Shown here piece by piece: positions 28,906-39,563 of a stretch of 64,000 nucleotides of DNA. The DNA lies in assembly GCF_000973625.1 (NCBI RefSeq), contig NZ_CP007501.1, positions 1,674,001 through 1,738,000 on the forward strand, in the 5' to 3' direction. Positions within the stretch are counted from its first letter, which is position 1. Each line of letters opens with the position of its first letter. Below the pieces are notes generated by a model. That model saw only the letters and a list, made by a program, of their open reading frames with translations. It did not search any database and was not told where the DNA came from. The stretch comes from Polynucleobacter duraquae (GTDB lineage: Bacteria > Pseudomonadota > Gammaproteobacteria > Burkholderiales > Burkholderiaceae). The position numbers and the translations under genes were made by a program.

Positions 28906-29910
28906 ATGCAAACTGAACCTCACATTCAGCCTACGCATTTACCTCATCAGCCACCCATACTTTGTATTGTTGGCCCCACGGGCGCAGGCAAAACCCATCT
29001 CGCGATGGCATTGGCTAAACATGCCAAATCCATAGGCCAGACTATTGAATTAATTAGCATGGACTCCGCACTGGTCTATCGCGGATTAGATATTGGCAGC
29101 GCTAAACCCACTCAGGCTGAGCAAGCTGCTGTTCAGCATCACCTCATCGATATCTTGGAACCCACCGAATCCTATTCAGCTGCACGTTTTGCAAATGATG
29201 CCAAGCGGCTAAGTGAGGAAATTCGTGATCGGGGAAATATTCCCGTTGTAGTGGGTGGCACGATGTTGTACTGGCGAGCCTGGGCATATGGCCTCTCATC
29301 TCTACCGCCAGCAGACCCAGAAATCCGCGCCCGCCTCGATGAGCAAGGTAAAGCAATTAGCTGGCCTGCGATGCACGCTAAATTAGCTCAAGTTGACCCC
29401 ATGACTGCCGCGCGTTTACAACCCAATGATTCTCAACGAGTACAACGTGCCTTAGAAGTTTATGAAATTACGGGCAAGCCGATGTCGGAACTGTTGGCAG
29501 ATTCACCAAGCGAAGATGGTAGGGAGGGGTCGGCTATTCCAGAATGGATTGATCTCATTTCATTAGAGCCAAGCGATCGCTCCCGCTTACATCAGAACTT
29601 AGAAAAACGGTTTGATGAAATGCTTACTGGAGGATTATTAGAAGAAGTTGCACTATTGAAAAAAAATCCCGATCTGCATGGTGATCTGCCTGCCATTCGC
29701 TCGGTGGGCTATCGACAAGTTTGGGAATATTTATCTGGTGAAGTAGATCAAGCCGAAATGCGCTACAAAGCGCTGGCAGCTACTCGGCAGCTTGGCAAAC
29801 GACAATTAACTTGGTTGCGTGCAATCTCTGGAAGAAAAACATTCGACCCGTTTAACCCAACCGAGTTAAACGCGGCCCTAGAGTACTGCAAGCAAAGCCT
29901 AAATAAATAG
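28906..29910 (+). CDS. miaA: tRNA dimethylallyltransferase
   Basis: Adds a dimethylallyl group to A37 of tRNAs that read UNN codons; 334 residues. The P-loop is VGPTGAGKTHLA near residue 22. SMDSALVYRGLDIGSAKPT and the downstream DILEPTESYSAARF are family-specific. R-S-V-G-Y-R (AIRSVGYRQVWEY) lies in the tRNA-contact region. It sits 54 nt after the SirB1-like gene and converges with purM across 13 nt, leaving no room for a terminator there. DMAPP for the reaction would come from the MEP pathway (ispH, this window). Confidence 0.96.
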   Translation: MQTEPHIQPTHLPHQPPILCIVGPTGAGKTHLAMALAKHAKSIGQTIELISMDSALVYRGLDIGSAKPTQAEQAAVQHHLIDILEPTESYSAARFANDAKRLSEEIRDRGNIPVVVGGTMLYWRAWAYGLSSLPPADPEIRARLDEQGKAISWPAMHAKLAQVDPMTAARLQPNDSQRVQRALEVYEITGKPMSELLADSPSEDGREGSAIPEWIDLISLEPSDRSRLHQNLEKRFDEMLTGGLLEEVALLKKNPDLHGDLPAIRSVGYRQVWEYLSGEVDQAEMRYKALAATRQLGKRQLTWLRAISGRKTFDPFNPTELNAALEYCKQSLNK

Positions 29911-29923
29911 GCTTTACTGGGCA

Positions 29924-30976
29924 TTAAATAACGATCGTTTGTGGTGCACCAGCTGGACGCTCTACAACCTCGCCAACCATCCAGGCATGTAAACCTTCAG
30001 CCTTGAGCGATTGAATTGCAGCATCAGCTTGGGAAGCAGACACAATCACCACCATACCAATACCACAATTAAATACGCGAACCATTTCAGCATCGGCTAC
30101 GCCACCCTTCATTTGCAACCAGCGGAACAGTTCTGGCATTTGCCAGCTATCGCGGTGCAATACTGCTTGAGTATTTTCTGGCAGCACGCGTGGCACGTTA
30201 TCCACTAGGCCACCGCCAGTAATGTGGGCCATACCCTTCACATTGATTTCATTGATCAACTTTAGTAATGGCTTGACGTAAATTTGTGTCGGGGCCATTA
30301 CGACATCACCCAAAGGTCGGCCGCCCAAATCATCAGTCGGCTTAGCTCCGGCACGCTCAATAATTTTACGAACTAGTGAATAGCCATTGGAATGCGCGCC
30401 ACTTGAAGCAATTGCTAAGACCACATCTCCTGGGGCAATCGTTGCACCAGTAATAATTTTAGATTTTTCAACTGCACCAACAGCAAAGCCGGCTAAGTCG
30501 TATTCACCTGGAGGATACATACCGGGCATCTCTGCAGTTTCACCACCGATCAGTGCACAACCAGATAACTCGCATCCAGTCGCTATTCCGCCAACGACAG
30601 TGGCTGCAGTGTCGACAGTGAGCTTGCCGCAAGCGAAGTAATCCAAGAAAAAGAGGGGTTCAGCACCTTGCACCAAAATGTCATTCACGCTCATCGCCAC
30701 CAAATCCTGGCCGATCGTATCGTGACGATTCCACTCAAAGGCCAATCTGAGCTTGGTACCAACCCCATCAGTGCCTGATACCAAAACTGGCTCTTTGTAG
30801 CGCTTTGGGACCTCAAACAGGGCGCCAAAGCCGCCAATCCCAGCTAGCACGCCTTCACGCATGGTTTTCTTGGCCAAAGGCTTAATACGATCCACCAAGT
30901 CATCACCAGCATCGATATCGACACCTGCGTCACGGTAGGAAAGGCCTTTTGAGGAAGAATCGGTAGATGAGTTCAT
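29924..30976 (-). CDS. purM: Phosphoribosylformylglycinamidine cyclo-ligase
   Basis: AIR synthetase, the ATP-dependent ring closure in purine synthesis; 350 residues. [20 protein letters not shown] is the FGAM/ATP-binding signature. [20 protein letters not shown] and the C-terminal [16 protein letters not shown] are also present. It is divergent from the AI-2E-family permease gene (73 nt), as in several Proteobacteria where purM neighbours perM and hda. No PurR-type operator was recognised. Confidence 0.97.
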   Translation of the reverse strand: MNSSTDSSSKGLSYRDAGVDIDAGDDLVDRIKPLAKKTMREGVLAGIGGFGALFEVPKRYKEPVLVSGTDGVGTKLRLAFEWNRHDTIGQDLVAMSVNDILVQGAEPLFFLDYFACGKLTVDTAATVVGGIATGCELSGCALIGGETAEMPGMYPPGEYDLAGFAVGAVEKSKIITGATIAPGDVVLAIASSGAHSNGYSLVRKIIERAGAKPTDDLGGRPLGDVVMAPTQIYVKPLLKLINEINVKGMAHITGGGLVDNVPRVLPENTQAVLHRDSWQMPELFRWLQMKGGVADAEMVRVFNCGIGMVVIVSASQADAAIQSLKAEGLHAWMVGEVVERPAGAPQTIVI

Positions 30977-31049
30977 GGCAGAGATAGAAGATTAGTAAAA
31001 AACGCTACTTGGTCGGTAGAATCATTGAATTCTAGAGGATTCGAGGACG

Positions 31050-32039
31050 ATGGCTGAAATTTTTACCCCTTTTCTGACTGCATTTATTCTGGCTTATGCC
31101 TTGCGCCCAGTTTGCTTGTGGCTTGAGAGGCATCGCCTACCCCGCGCAGCGGCCGCTGGGATTGCCATGATTTTTGGCCTGCTTGTCGTATTTTTAATAC
31201 TGACTCTATTTATTACTCTCGTCAAAACCGAAATCCCCCTAATTAAGGCTCAATTTCCGACTTGGATCCAAAACACCCAATCTTGGCTCGGGCCCAAGTT
31301 GAGTGAATTTCATATTGATGTGGATTGGGGCACCCTCAAATCCAGTGCTACCCAAAAAATTACCACGCACCTCAACGATAATTCTGATGCGCTCATGTCC
31401 TCCACTTTGGAGACTGTACTGATGTCAGGCAGCTCGGTTATTGCGGGATTCGTGAATGCGGTACTGATCTTATTTGTCATGTTTTATTTGTTGATCGACT
31501 GGAATCATTTTTTCAAACTTGTTAGAAAGATTGTTCCGGTCCGCGCACAAGATACGGTTCACCATCTCGCAATGCACGCTGATGGCTTACTCTCGCAATA
31601 CCTCCGGGGTATGCTGATTGTGATTTCGATCATGTCCGTTTTCTACAGCGCAGGCTTAAGCATCATTGGGGTTCAAGGTGCAGTCGCCTTAGGCGTCTTT
31701 ACTGCGCTGATGATTGTGATTCCCTACGTTGGTATTGCCTTGGGCTTTACTCTAGCGGTCCTTGCGGCCCTTTTGCAGTTTGGGCCCGGTGGCGCAATTG
31801 TTGGAGTCCTCGTGCTGTATGGACTAGGTCAATTTATTGAAGGCTTCTTTCTCACGCCACGCCTCGTGGGTGAACGAATTGGCTTGCACCCCGTTGCTGT
31901 GCTCTTTGCTCTATTGTTATTTGGAAAGTTATTTGGTTTCTTTGGCATCCTACTCGCATTACCCATCAGCGCAGTTGGTTTAGTGCTTTTGCAATATGGC
32001 TGGTCACGCTATACCCAAAGTCCGTGGTATCAAAAGTAA
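31050..32039 (+). CDS. AI-2E family transporter (PerM/YdiK-like permease)
   Basis: A multi-pass membrane protein of 329 residues. It has several hydrophobic helices (for example VVFLILTLFITLV, ALGVFTALMIVIPYVGIALG) and the family signature VGERIGLHPVAVLFALL near the C-terminus. Members export small molecules or ions; AI-2 itself is only a label. ATG 31050 has GAGG at 31043-31046. An in-frame stop lies upstream at 31026, so the unusually short N-terminus before the first helix is real. hda follows after 12 nt. Confidence 0.9.
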   Translation: MAEIFTPFLTAFILAYALRPVCLWLERHRLPRAAAAGIAMIFGLLVVFLILTLFITLVKTEIPLIKAQFPTWIQNTQSWLGPKLSEFHIDVDWGTLKSSATQKITTHLNDNSDALMSSTLETVLMSGSSVIAGFVNAVLILFVMFYLLIDWNHFFKLVRKIVPVRAQDTVHHLAMHADGLLSQYLRGMLIVISIMSVFYSAGLSIIGVQGAVALGVFTALMIVIPYVGIALGFTLAVLAALLQFGPGGAIVGVLVLYGLGQFIEGFFLTPRLVGERIGLHPVAVLFALLLFGKLFGFFGILLALPISAVGLVLLQYGWSRYTQSPWYQK

Positions 32040-32051
32040 ATTCCTGCAGCA

Positions 32052-32810
32052 ATGAATAGTCCATCACTACCAAGACAGTTTGCACTCGACATCGGTCACA
32101 CACCTAAACCCAGCTTAAGTAATTTTTTAGCCGGAGAAAATCTAGCGCTGCACTCTACCTTGTTGGCTATAGCCAAATCCTGGGAAATGAATGCTCCAAG
32201 ATTAGCCAGTGAGAATCCTCTCAATGAACGCTGGATCTATTGGTGGGGGCCAGAAGGCTCTGGTCGCACCCACTTACTCGGTGCAATCGGCAATGCTGCT
32301 CAGCAATTAGACTTGAAGCACTTCCCCCTAACTCCCAATGAACCCATTTCTTGGGTGAATCTCGAGGAAAGTCTGCCTGCTCTATGCTCCAGTACTGCAC
32401 CCTCAGTCATTACCGTTGATGACGTAGATCGACTTGATGAGCGCCAGGTAGCGTCCTTATTTCGTATTCTGAATGCCATCCAGGGTAGTGAAGCAATACA
32501 TATTTTCATGGCAGGTAATGCTGCCCCTGGTGCATTAAGACTGAGAGAAGACCTGCGCACCCGCCTGGGATGGGGCTTGGTCTTTCAAACCCACCTTTTG
32601 GGTGATGATGAGAAAATAGAAGCCTTACAACAAGCAGCGCAAGCGCGCGGCTTGGTTTTATCGTCAGATGTATTGCCTTGGTTGCTAAATCGCTTTTATC
32701 GAGATATGCCCAACCTGATGGCATTGATTGATGCTTTAGATGCTTACTCACTAGAAACAAAACGCGCTGTCACCTTGCCCCTCGTTAGAGAGCTCTTGCA
32801 GCCTAAATAA
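32052..32810 (+). CDS. hda: DnaA regulatory inactivator Hda
   Basis: A DnaA-like AAA+ protein that, with the sliding clamp, stimulates ATP hydrolysis by DnaA and prevents re-initiation; 252 residues. The P-loop region is GPEGSGRTHLLGAIGNA, with Arg where Lys is normal; this is also seen in other Hda proteins. Walker B is ITVDDVDRLDERQ. The N-terminal SLPRQFALDI contains a clamp-binding-like QFALDI, as in E. coli Hda. It lies between the permease and a HAD phosphatase gene. Confidence 0.94.
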   Translation: MNSPSLPRQFALDIGHTPKPSLSNFLAGENLALHSTLLAIAKSWEMNAPRLASENPLNERWIYWWGPEGSGRTHLLGAIGNAAQQLDLKHFPLTPNEPISWVNLEESLPALCSSTAPSVITVDDVDRLDERQVASLFRILNAIQGSEAIHIFMAGNAAPGALRLREDLRTRLGWGLVFQTHLLGDDEKIEALQQAAQARGLVLSSDVLPWLLNRFYRDMPNLMALIDALDAYSLETKRAVTLPLVRELLQPK

Positions 32811-32816
32811 ATATTC

Positions 32817-33497
32817 ATGACTCAATTAGCACTGTTCGATTTAGATCATACTCTTCTCCCCTGCGATAGCGATTATGAATGGGGTCAGTTCTTGGCGCGC
32901 ATTGGTGTAGTCGATAGCAAATACTATGCGCAGCAAAATGAACGCTTTTATCAAGACTACAAAGATGGAAAGCTGAATATTCAAGAGTTCCTAAGCTTTG
33001 CATTAAAGCCACTCTCCGAACATTCCCGCGCACAGCTCAAAGAATGGCATGACGCCTTCATGCAGGAGGTCATTACTGGCCAACTCCGTCAACAGGCGGT
33101 TGATCTCGTGAAGCGCCACCAAGATGCTGGCGATCTTTGCTGCGTTGTGACTGCAACTAATAGCTTTGTTACTCGTCCCATCGTAGAAAGTTTTGGCATT
33201 GAACATCTGGTAGCTACTGAACCTGCCACTGTGGGAGATCAGCCTTTCGCTGATTTCACAGGTGAAGTCAAGGGTATACCGAGTTTTCGGGAAGGCAAAA
33301 TTCAACGCGTTCATGATTGGCTTGCTAACCAAAAGCTCACATTTGATGAATTGCCAACAAGTTATTTTTATTCAGACTCAATGAATGATTTACCTCTCCT
33401 GGAAAAAGTGAGCAATCCAGTTGCCACCAATCCGGATGCTCGCCTACGTGATGAAGCCTTAAAACGTCACTGGCCCATACTTGAACTGTTTGCATGA
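32817..33497 (+). CDS. HAD family hydrolase, SerB-like (HAD-IB)
   Basis: A phosphatase of the haloacid dehalogenase superfamily, 226 residues. Motif I is FDLDHTLLPCDSD (residues 7-19, nucleophile Asp and acid/base Asp). Motif II is VVTATNSF and motif III YFYSDSMNDLPLLE. It resembles HAD-IB enzymes such as phosphoserine phosphatase, but the substrate is not evident. It starts 6 nt after hda and overlaps pcnB by 4 nt, so it is translationally coupled to pcnB. Confidence 0.9.
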   Translation: MTQLALFDLDHTLLPCDSDYEWGQFLARIGVVDSKYYAQQNERFYQDYKDGKLNIQEFLSFALKPLSEHSRAQLKEWHDAFMQEVITGQLRQQAVDLVKRHQDAGDLCCVVTATNSFVTRPIVESFGIEHLVATEPATVGDQPFADFTGEVKGIPSFREGKIQRVHDWLANQKLTFDELPTSYFYSDSMNDLPLLEKVSNPVATNPDARLRDEALKRHWPILELFA

Positions 33498-34894
33498 TTA
33501 CCAAATTTATTAAACGTATTTTGCGTCGTGATCCCATGATCCGACATACTGCAGCCCATACCTCTGGTGCGCCGAAACGAGTCCCTAAAAAAACTCACCG
33601 CATTGACCCAGATTTACTTTCTAAAAATGCTGTGAAGGTAACTCAAACATTGCAGCAGGCTGGTTATGATGCATTTATTGTGGGTGGCGCCGTACGAGAT
33701 TTAGCTTTAGGCATCGGCCCTAAGGACTTCGATGTGGCAACCAATGCCACACCTGAGCAGGTACAAAAACTATTTCGTAAAGCACGCCTCATTGGTCGTC
33801 GCTTCCAGATTGTGCATGTCACTTTTTTTGGCAAAGGCCAACCTGAAATTATTGAGGTTTCTACCTTTAGGGCTCTGCTAGAGAACGCTGGCGAACATGT
33901 AGCGGAAAATGGCCGTATCTTGCGCGATAACGTCTGGGGTAGCCAGCATGAAGATGCTGCGCGCAGAGATTTCAGCATTAATGCGATGTACTACGACCCT
34001 GCTACTGAAACTGTACTCGACTATCACGGCGGAATGGCTGACATGCAGAAGAAAACCTTGCGCATGATTGGTGATCCGGCTAAGCGCTATCGTGAAGATC
34101 CGATTCGTATGCTGCGCGCCATTCGCTTTGCAGCCAAGACTGGCTTTACCTTAGACGCAGCAACGCGCGCACCCATCGCCAAATTAGGTAAATTGATTCA
34201 CGATGTACCTTCTGCTCGCCTCTTTGATGAAATTCTCAAACTTCTCATGTCTGGATACTCATGGGCTGCGATTCAAGGCCTCAAGGATGCAGGACTTCAT
34301 CATGGCCTCCTGCCTTTGCTGGATCACATCTTGGATCAGAGTGCAGACTCTCAAGAAGCAAATGATTTTGTTCGCATTGCGCTCGCCAATACCGATGAAC
34401 GCATCCAATCGGGTAAAAGTGTTTCGGCCGGATTCTTGTTTGCGACTTTGCTGTGGCCAGATCTACTCAATAATTGGAAAAAGAATATCGCTAAAGGGAT
34501 TTCTAATATTCCCGCATTGCATGATGCAATGGATGAGACCATTGCCAGCCAAAGCAGCGGCATGGTAATTCAGCGTCGTTTCGAGAGCGACATGCGAGAA
34601 ATCTGGTCGATGCAGTCCCGATTTGAAAAGCGTGTTGGACGCTACCCTTATCGCCTGATTGAATCCCCACGTTTTAGAGCAGGTTATGACTTTATGCTCC
34701 TGCGTTGCGCCACGGGTGAGAAAAATCCTGCTTTAGGGGAGTGGTGGAGCAGTTTCATCGCAAGCGATCCAGCAGAGCAAGAAGCCTTGATGGCCAGCGT
34801 CAAAAACGAGACTGGTAATAGCGCTGCCCCCACAAAAAAACGTCGCCGTAGAAAAGCCAAGGTAGCCGTGCCCAGTGAAAGCGCAGCAGACTAA
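33494..34894 (+). CDS. pcnB: Poly(A) polymerase I (polynucleotide adenylyltransferase)
   Basis: Adds poly(A) tails that promote RNA decay; 466 residues. The nucleotidyltransferase core is YDAFIVGGAVRDLALG, KDFDVATNATPEQV and ARRDFSINAMYYDP with the metal-binding aspartates. The Arg-rich loop KARLIGRRFQIVHV is typical of PcnB. An N-terminal basic region and a Lys/Arg-rich tail (KKRRRRKAKVA) flank it. The alternative of CCA-adding enzyme is disfavoured by the RRF loop and tail. It overlaps the HAD gene by 4 nt and precedes folK, a pcnB-folK-panB order common in Burkholderiales. Confidence 0.95.
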   Translation: MITKFIKRILRRDPMIRHTAAHTSGAPKRVPKKTHRIDPDLLSKNAVKVTQTLQQAGYDAFIVGGAVRDLALGIGPKDFDVATNATPEQVQKLFRKARLIGRRFQIVHVTFFGKGQPEIIEVSTFRALLENAGEHVAENGRILRDNVWGSQHEDAARRDFSINAMYYDPATETVLDYHGGMADMQKKTLRMIGDPAKRYREDPIRMLRAIRFAAKTGFTLDAATRAPIAKLGKLIHDVPSARLFDEILKLLMSGYSWAAIQGLKDAGLHHGLLPLLDHILDQSADSQEANDFVRIALANTDERIQSGKSVSAGFLFATLLWPDLLNNWKKNIAKGISNIPALHDAMDETIASQSSGMVIQRRFESDMREIWSMQSRFEKRVGRYPYRLIESPRFRAGYDFMLLRCATGEKNPALGEWWSSFIASDPAEQEALMASVKNETGNSAAPTKKRRRRKAKVAVPSESAAD

Positions 34895-34964
34895 GCAGAC
34901 TTGAGAAAAATTCAGTAAAGTAGTTCTACTAGTTTTTTGTACCTCTCTCTTGTTTGGAATGGGC

Positions 34965-35492
34965 ATGGCTCGAGCTTTTATTGGATTTGGTGGAAATATC
35001 GGTGACACGCGTCAGCTCATTACAGATGCGATTGTGTGTCTTGCGCAGCGCTGCGAACTCCAAATCCTAAGCAAAAGCTGTTTCTACCAAAGCGCGCCCT
35101 TTCAAGCTACCGGGGGAGACTATATTAATTCTGTGATTGAAATTGAAACGCAACTCAGCCCTTATGGCCTTTTGCACGTCTGCCAAGCAGTCGAGCAAGA
35201 ATTTGGCCGTGAGCGTCCTTACGCAAATGCACCTCGCACAATTGATTTGGACATCCTGGCGTTTGAAGGCGTTTCTCAAACAGATACAGAACTCACAATC
35301 CCCCACCCCAGAATCATTGAGCGCTCATTTGTTTTACTTCCCTTACTAGAAATTGCCCCAGATTTCTTTTTGCCCAACTGGGGCGAACTCAAGGCGTATT
35401 TACCCAATGTAGCCGATCAGCGTATTGAAAAACTCTCTTGCCGCAACTGTAATTGCGGTGAAAAACAGGTTTATAGCCAGTCAGCGCATTAA
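34965..35492 (+). CDS. folK: 2-amino-4-hydroxy-6-hydroxymethyldihydropteridine pyrophosphokinase
   Basis: Pyrophosphorylates hydroxymethyl-dihydropterin in folate synthesis; 175 residues. The N-terminal AFIGFGGNIGDTRQL and the signature RPYANAPRTIDLDILAF are diagnostic, followed by IPHPRIIERSFVLLPLLEIA. ATG 34965 (MARAF) was chosen, with GGA about 7 nt upstream; ATG 34959 is also possible. The C-terminus carries a cysteine cluster CRNCNCG beyond the usual fold. It lies 17 nt before panB. Confidence 0.95.
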   Translation: MARAFIGFGGNIGDTRQLITDAIVCLAQRCELQILSKSCFYQSAPFQATGGDYINSVIEIETQLSPYGLLHVCQAVEQEFGRERPYANAPRTIDLDILAFEGVSQTDTELTIPHPRIIERSFVLLPLLEIAPDFFLPNWGELKAYLPNVADQRIEKLSCRNCNCGEKQVYSQSAH

Positions 35493-35509
35493 TTCATTAA
35501 ACTCACGCC

Positions 35510-36325
35510 ATGGGTTACTTACAAGGCGAAAAGCCAATTACGATTTCTAAACTCCATGCCATGCATGCTGAAGGTGAAAAAATCACCATGTTGACGGCTT
35601 ACGATTCAACCATGTCAGCCCTGTTAAATCGCAGTGGAGTAGAAACCATCCTGATTGGGGACTCCTTAGGCAATGTGATTCAAGGTCACTCCAGTACAAC
35701 ACCCGTAACTGTTAAGCAAGTGGCCTATCACACCGAATGCGTCGCTCGCGCTAACACGCATGCATTCATCATTGCCGACCTACCTTTTGCCAGCTATGGT
35801 AACCCTGTTCAGGCCTTAGATTCAGCAGCAGAGCTCATGCGTGCTGGCGCCGACATGGTCAAACTTGAAGGCGGCGATTGGCAAATCGACATCATTCAGT
35901 ATTTAGTAGAACGCAGTGTTCCTGTTTGCGCCCATTTAGGACTACTACCCCAGTCCGTTCACATCCTGGGTGGTTATAAGGTTCAAGGTAAATCGAAAGA
36001 TGCCGCCAGCCTCATGCTTGAGCAGGCCATTGCGTGTGAACAGGCTGGTGCACAAATGATTGTGCTCGAAGCCATTCCATCTTCATTAGGCAAGCTCATT
36101 ACCGAATCGCTTTCCATCCCTACCATTGGAATCGGTGCAGGCGTGAATTGCTCAGGTCAAGTATTGGTACTGCAAGATATGTTGGGCATCAGCCCTGGAA
36201 AGCCACCAAAGTTTGTTAAAAACTTTATGGATGGCCATGCCTCAATTGAGGCAGCAATCAAAGCCTATGTTCGGGAAGTGAAATCCGGAAAGTTCCCCGG
36301 ACCCGAACACGGCTTTGCTGGTTAA
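35510..36325 (+). CDS. panB: 3-methyl-2-oxobutanoate hydroxymethyltransferase
   Basis: Ketopantoate hydroxymethyltransferase, the first committed step of pantothenate synthesis, using methylene-THF; 271 residues. [37 protein letters not shown] and the metal/substrate loop [17 protein letters not shown] are all present. FolK upstream serves folate synthesis, so the pair joins folate production and folate use. Pantothenate feeds CoA, whose coaBC gene is also in the window. It converges with dnaJ across 14 nt. Confidence 0.97.
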   Translation: MGYLQGEKPITISKLHAMHAEGEKITMLTAYDSTMSALLNRSGVETILIGDSLGNVIQGHSSTTPVTVKQVAYHTECVARANTHAFIIADLPFASYGNPVQALDSAAELMRAGADMVKLEGGDWQIDIIQYLVERSVPVCAHLGLLPQSVHILGGYKVQGKSKDAASLMLEQAIACEQAGAQMIVLEAIPSSLGKLITESLSIPTIGIGAGVNCSGQVLVLQDMLGISPGKPPKFVKNFMDGHASIEAAIKAYVREVKSGKFPGPEHGFAG

Positions 36326-36339
36326 GTCTGAGCTAGCAG

Positions 36340-37470
36340 TTAACTAAAAAAACTCTTTACACCGTCAAACCAACCCTTTTGATGTGGATTGTGTTTGTCG
36401 CCACCTGACTTCAAGCTGTCATCAAATTTCTGCAGTAATTTTTTCTGCTCATCGGTCAGCTTTACCGGAGTCTCGACAGCAACGTGGACAAAGAGATCGC
36501 CAACGATAGTAGAGCGCAAACCTTTAATGCCCTTGTTACGCAAACGGAATGTTTTTCCAGTCTGTGTACCTTCAGGAATCGGAAACTCTACGCGCCCTGA
36601 CAGCGTTGGAACTTCGATATCCCCACCAATCGTTGCAGTTGCGAATGAGATCGGCATTTGGACATGCAGGTCACTGCCATCACGCTCAAATACTTTATGA
36701 GGTTTGACTCTCACCTCTACATAAAGATCTCCGGATGGCCCGCCATTGACGCCGGGTTCACCATTTCCAACAGAGCGCACACGCATACCATCATCAATAC
36801 CCGCAGGGATTTTGATTTCAAGCGTCTTTTGTTCTTTATGTTTACCGCTGCCATGGCAAGTCTTGCATGGCTTAGGAATGTACTCACCAGTGCCGCGGCA
36901 CTTAGGGCAAGTTTGTTGCATGGAGAAGAAACCTTGCTGGACACGGACCTGGCCATGACCTGCGCAAGTAGTACATCTCTCGGCTTTGCTACCAGGTTCA
37001 GCGCCAGTGCCATGACACGGCTTGCAATTACTCCAGCTTGGTACCCGAATTTGAGTTGTGTAACCCTCGGCAGCCTGCTCCAGAGTGATCTCCATGTTGT
37101 AACGTAAATCGGCACCTTTATATACCTGTGGTCCCGACTGACGTCCGCCACCCTGCCCAAAAATATCACCAAAGATGTCGCCGAAAGCGTCAGCAAAACC
37201 ACCGCCACCAAAGCCGCCGCCACCAAAACCACCAGATTGATCAACGCCAGCATGACCATACTGATCATATGCGGCACGCTTATTCGGGTCCGTTAAAGTT
37301 TCGTACGCCTCTTTAACTTCTTTAAATTGCGCTTCTGCTGTTTTGCTATCGGGGTTACGATCAGGGTGATGCTTCATCGCCATTTTTCGATAAGCTTTTT
37401 TTAGCTCCTCATCGCTAGCGCCTTTGGCAACTCCCAAGACTTCGTAATAATCGCGTTTACTTGTAGACAC
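36340..37470 (-). CDS. dnaJ: Chaperone protein DnaJ
   Basis: An Hsp40 co-chaperone that stimulates DnaK ATPase; 376 residues. The J-domain HPD is in [13 protein letters not shown] near residue 33. The Gly/Phe linker ([19 protein letters not shown]) follows. Four CxxCxGxG zinc repeats are present: [24 protein letters not shown] and CKTCHGSG. The frame opens further upstream, but GTG 37470 ([13 protein letters not shown]) has GAGAGGA about 7 nt upstream and is the real start. It lies 98 nt downstream of dnaK; the gap holds a hairpin without a T run. Confidence 0.97.
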   Translation of the reverse strand: MSTSKRDYYEVLGVAKGASDEELKKAYRKMAMKHHPDRNPDSKTAEAQFKEVKEAYETLTDPNKRAAYDQYGHAGVDQSGGFGGGGFGGGGFADAFGDIFGDIFGQGGGRQSGPQVYKGADLRYNMEITLEQAAEGYTTQIRVPSWSNCKPCHGTGAEPGSKAERCTTCAGHGQVRVQQGFFSMQQTCPKCRGTGEYIPKPCKTCHGSGKHKEQKTLEIKIPAGIDDGMRVRSVGNGEPGVNGGPSGDLYVEVRVKPHKVFERDGSDLHVQMPISFATATIGGDIEVPTLSGRVEFPIPEGTQTGKTFRLRNKGIKGLRSTIVGDLFVHVAVETPVKLTDEQKKLLQKFDDSLKSGGDKHNPHQKGWFDGVKSFFS

Positions 37471-37497
37471 AAAATTCCTCTCAACAACCTGAATGAC

Positions 37498-37522
37498 ACA
37501 AGTCGGCACGTGGCCGACTTGT
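37498..37522. other. Strong hairpin in the dnaK-dnaJ gap
   Basis: ACAAGTCGGC (37498-37507) is perfectly complementary to GCCGACTTGT (37513-37522), with a 5-nt loop. No T run follows on the minus strand, so it is not a standard terminator. It may be a processing or stability element that separates dnaK and dnaJ expression, or a partial attenuator. Confidence 0.75.
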
Positions 37523-37568
37523 TATTTAAGTACCTCTAAACTACGTTAAATGGCTATCAATGAAGGGA

Positions 37569-39500
37569 TTACTTTTTGTCATTCACTTCTTTGAAATCCG
37601 CATCTACTACGTCAGCATCGGGGGCTGCACCTGGTGCACCACCAGGCGCTGCGCCAGGAGCGCCGCCAGCTTTAGCTTGCTCAGCAGCCATGGCTTTTTC
37701 ACCCAGCTTCTGACTTGCCTTGCCCAAAGCCTCAGTCTTAGCCTCAATCGCAGCTTTATCGCTACCCTTAATTGCCTCGTCCAATTCTTTCAAGGCAGCT
37801 TCGATTGCTTCTTTCTCAGAAGCCTCCAAAGCAGAGCCGTGCTCTTCCAAAGCTTTCTTAGTTGAGTGAGCCAAAGCATCAGCAGTGTTACGTGCCGTTA
37901 CTAATTCCAATGCTTTTTTATCTTCATCGGCATTCGCTTCAGCATCTTTCACCATGCGTAAAATTTCTTCTTCAGTCAAACCTGAGTTTGCCTTAATTGT
38001 GATCTTGTTCTCTTTGCCAGTTGTTTTGTCTTTTGCGGTTACATGCAAAATACCGTTGGCATCAATATCAAAAGTCACTTCAATTTGTGGCATACCGCGT
38101 TGTGCTGGAGCAATACCTTCCAAATTGAACTCACCGAGCAATTTGTTGGCAACGGCCATCTCACGCTCACCTTGGAAGCACTTAATGGTTACCGCAGGCT
38201 GGTTATCTTCCGCCGTAGAGTAAACCTGTGAATGCTTAGTCGGAATAGTCGTGTTTTTCGGAATCATCTTGGTCATCACGCCGCCCAAGGTTTCGATACC
38301 CAAAGACAATGGAGTTACGTCCAGAAGCAATACGTCTTTACGATCACCAGACAATACAGATCCCTGAATCGCAGCACCAACTGCAACTGCTTCATCGGGA
38401 TTCACATCTTTGCGTGGCTCTTTGCCGAAAATTTCTTTTACCTTGTCCTGAACAGCAGGCATGCGGGTTTGACCGCCAACCAAAATCACATCATCAATAT
38501 CAGCAGGATTCACGCCAGCATCTTTAATTGCAGTCAAGCAAGGACCAGCCGTACGGTTGATCAACTCTTCTACCAAAGATTCCAACTTAGCGCGGGTCAA
38601 CTTCAAGTTCAAATGCTTAGGACCGCCTGCATCAGCAGTCACGTATGGCAAATTGATCTCGGTTTGTTGTGCAGAGGATAATTCGATCTTGGCTTTTTCG
38701 GCAGCGTCTTTCAAACGCTGCAGTGCCAATACGTCCTTACTCAAATCAACGCCTTGCTCTTTCTTGAACTCAGCAATGATCCAGTCAATGATGCGCTGGT
38801 CAAAATCTTCACCACCCAAGAAGGTATCGCCGTTAGTAGAAAGCACTTCGAACTGCTTCTCACCATCAACGTTAGCAATCTCAATAATGGATACGTCGAA
38901 TGTACCGCCGCCTAAGTCATATACGGCAATCTTGCGATCGACCTTGTCTTGCTTGTCTAAGCCGAATGCCAATGCCGCAGCAGTTGGCTCATTGATGATG
39001 CGCTTCACATCTAAACCAGCGATACGACCCGCATCTTTCGTTGCTTGACGCTGGCTATCGTTAAAGTAAGCTGGCACAGTAATCACCGCCTCAGTCACTT
39101 CTTCGCCGAGGTAATCTTCGGCAGTCTTTTTCATTTTGCGCAGAATTTCTGCAGACACTTGTTGTGGTGCCATTTTTTTGTCGCGAGCTTCAACCCAAGC
39201 ATCGCCGTTGTCCGCTTGAACAATTTTATAAGGCATCAAGCCGATGTCTTTTTGTACTTCCGCATCAGTAAATTTACGACCCATCAAACGCTTCACTGCG
39301 TAAATGGTGTTTTTAGGATTGGTCACTGATTGGCGCTTTGCAGGCGCACCAACCAATACTTCGCCATCTTCAACATAAGCGATGATGGATGGAGTTGTGC
39401 GACCGCCTTCTGCGTTCTCGACAACTTTAGGTGCATTGTTTTCAACAACTGAAACACACGAGTTCGTGGTTCCCAAGTCAATTCCGATAATCTTTCCCAT
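37569..39500 (-). CDS. dnaK: Chaperone protein DnaK (Hsp70)
   Basis: An ATP-dependent Hsp70 chaperone of 643 residues. The ATPase domain starts [19 protein letters not shown] and has [15 protein letters not shown] and [13 protein letters not shown]. The linker [15 protein letters not shown] precedes the peptide-binding domain, and an Ala/Gly/Pro-rich tail ends in [12 protein letters not shown] near-consensus sigma-32 promoter lies about 65-90 nt upstream, and terminators separate it from grpE. dnaJ follows on the same strand. Confidence 0.98.
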   Translation of the reverse strand: MGKIIGIDLGTTNSCVSVVENNAPKVVENAEGGRTTPSIIAYVEDGEVLVGAPAKRQSVTNPKNTIYAVKRLMGRKFTDAEVQKDIGLMPYKIVQADNGDAWVEARDKKMAPQQVSAEILRKMKKTAEDYLGEEVTEAVITVPAYFNDSQRQATKDAGRIAGLDVKRIINEPTAAALAFGLDKQDKVDRKIAVYDLGGGTFDVSIIEIANVDGEKQFEVLSTNGDTFLGGEDFDQRIIDWIIAEFKKEQGVDLSKDVLALQRLKDAAEKAKIELSSAQQTEINLPYVTADAGGPKHLNLKLTRAKLESLVEELINRTAGPCLTAIKDAGVNPADIDDVILVGGQTRMPAVQDKVKEIFGKEPRKDVNPDEAVAVGAAIQGSVLSGDRKDVLLLDVTPLSLGIETLGGVMTKMIPKNTTIPTKHSQVYSTAEDNQPAVTIKCFQGEREMAVANKLLGEFNLEGIAPAQRGMPQIEVTFDIDANGILHVTAKDKTTGKENKITIKANSGLTEEEILRMVKDAEANADEDKKALELVTARNTADALAHSTKKALEEHGSALEASEKEAIEAALKELDEAIKGSDKAAIEAKTEALGKASQKLGEKAMAAEQAKAGGAPGAAPGGAPGAAPDADVVDADFKEVNDKK

Positions 39501-39563
39501 AATGGCTCCAAAAAATTAAGTTATGTGTAACTTTGTCAAACTGCGAATCATTCGATGTGGAAT

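Noticed and set aside
36717..37277. 186-codon frame within dnaJ
   Set aside because: Same strand, different frame from a certain gene; produced by the repetitive Gly/Phe and zinc-finger codons.
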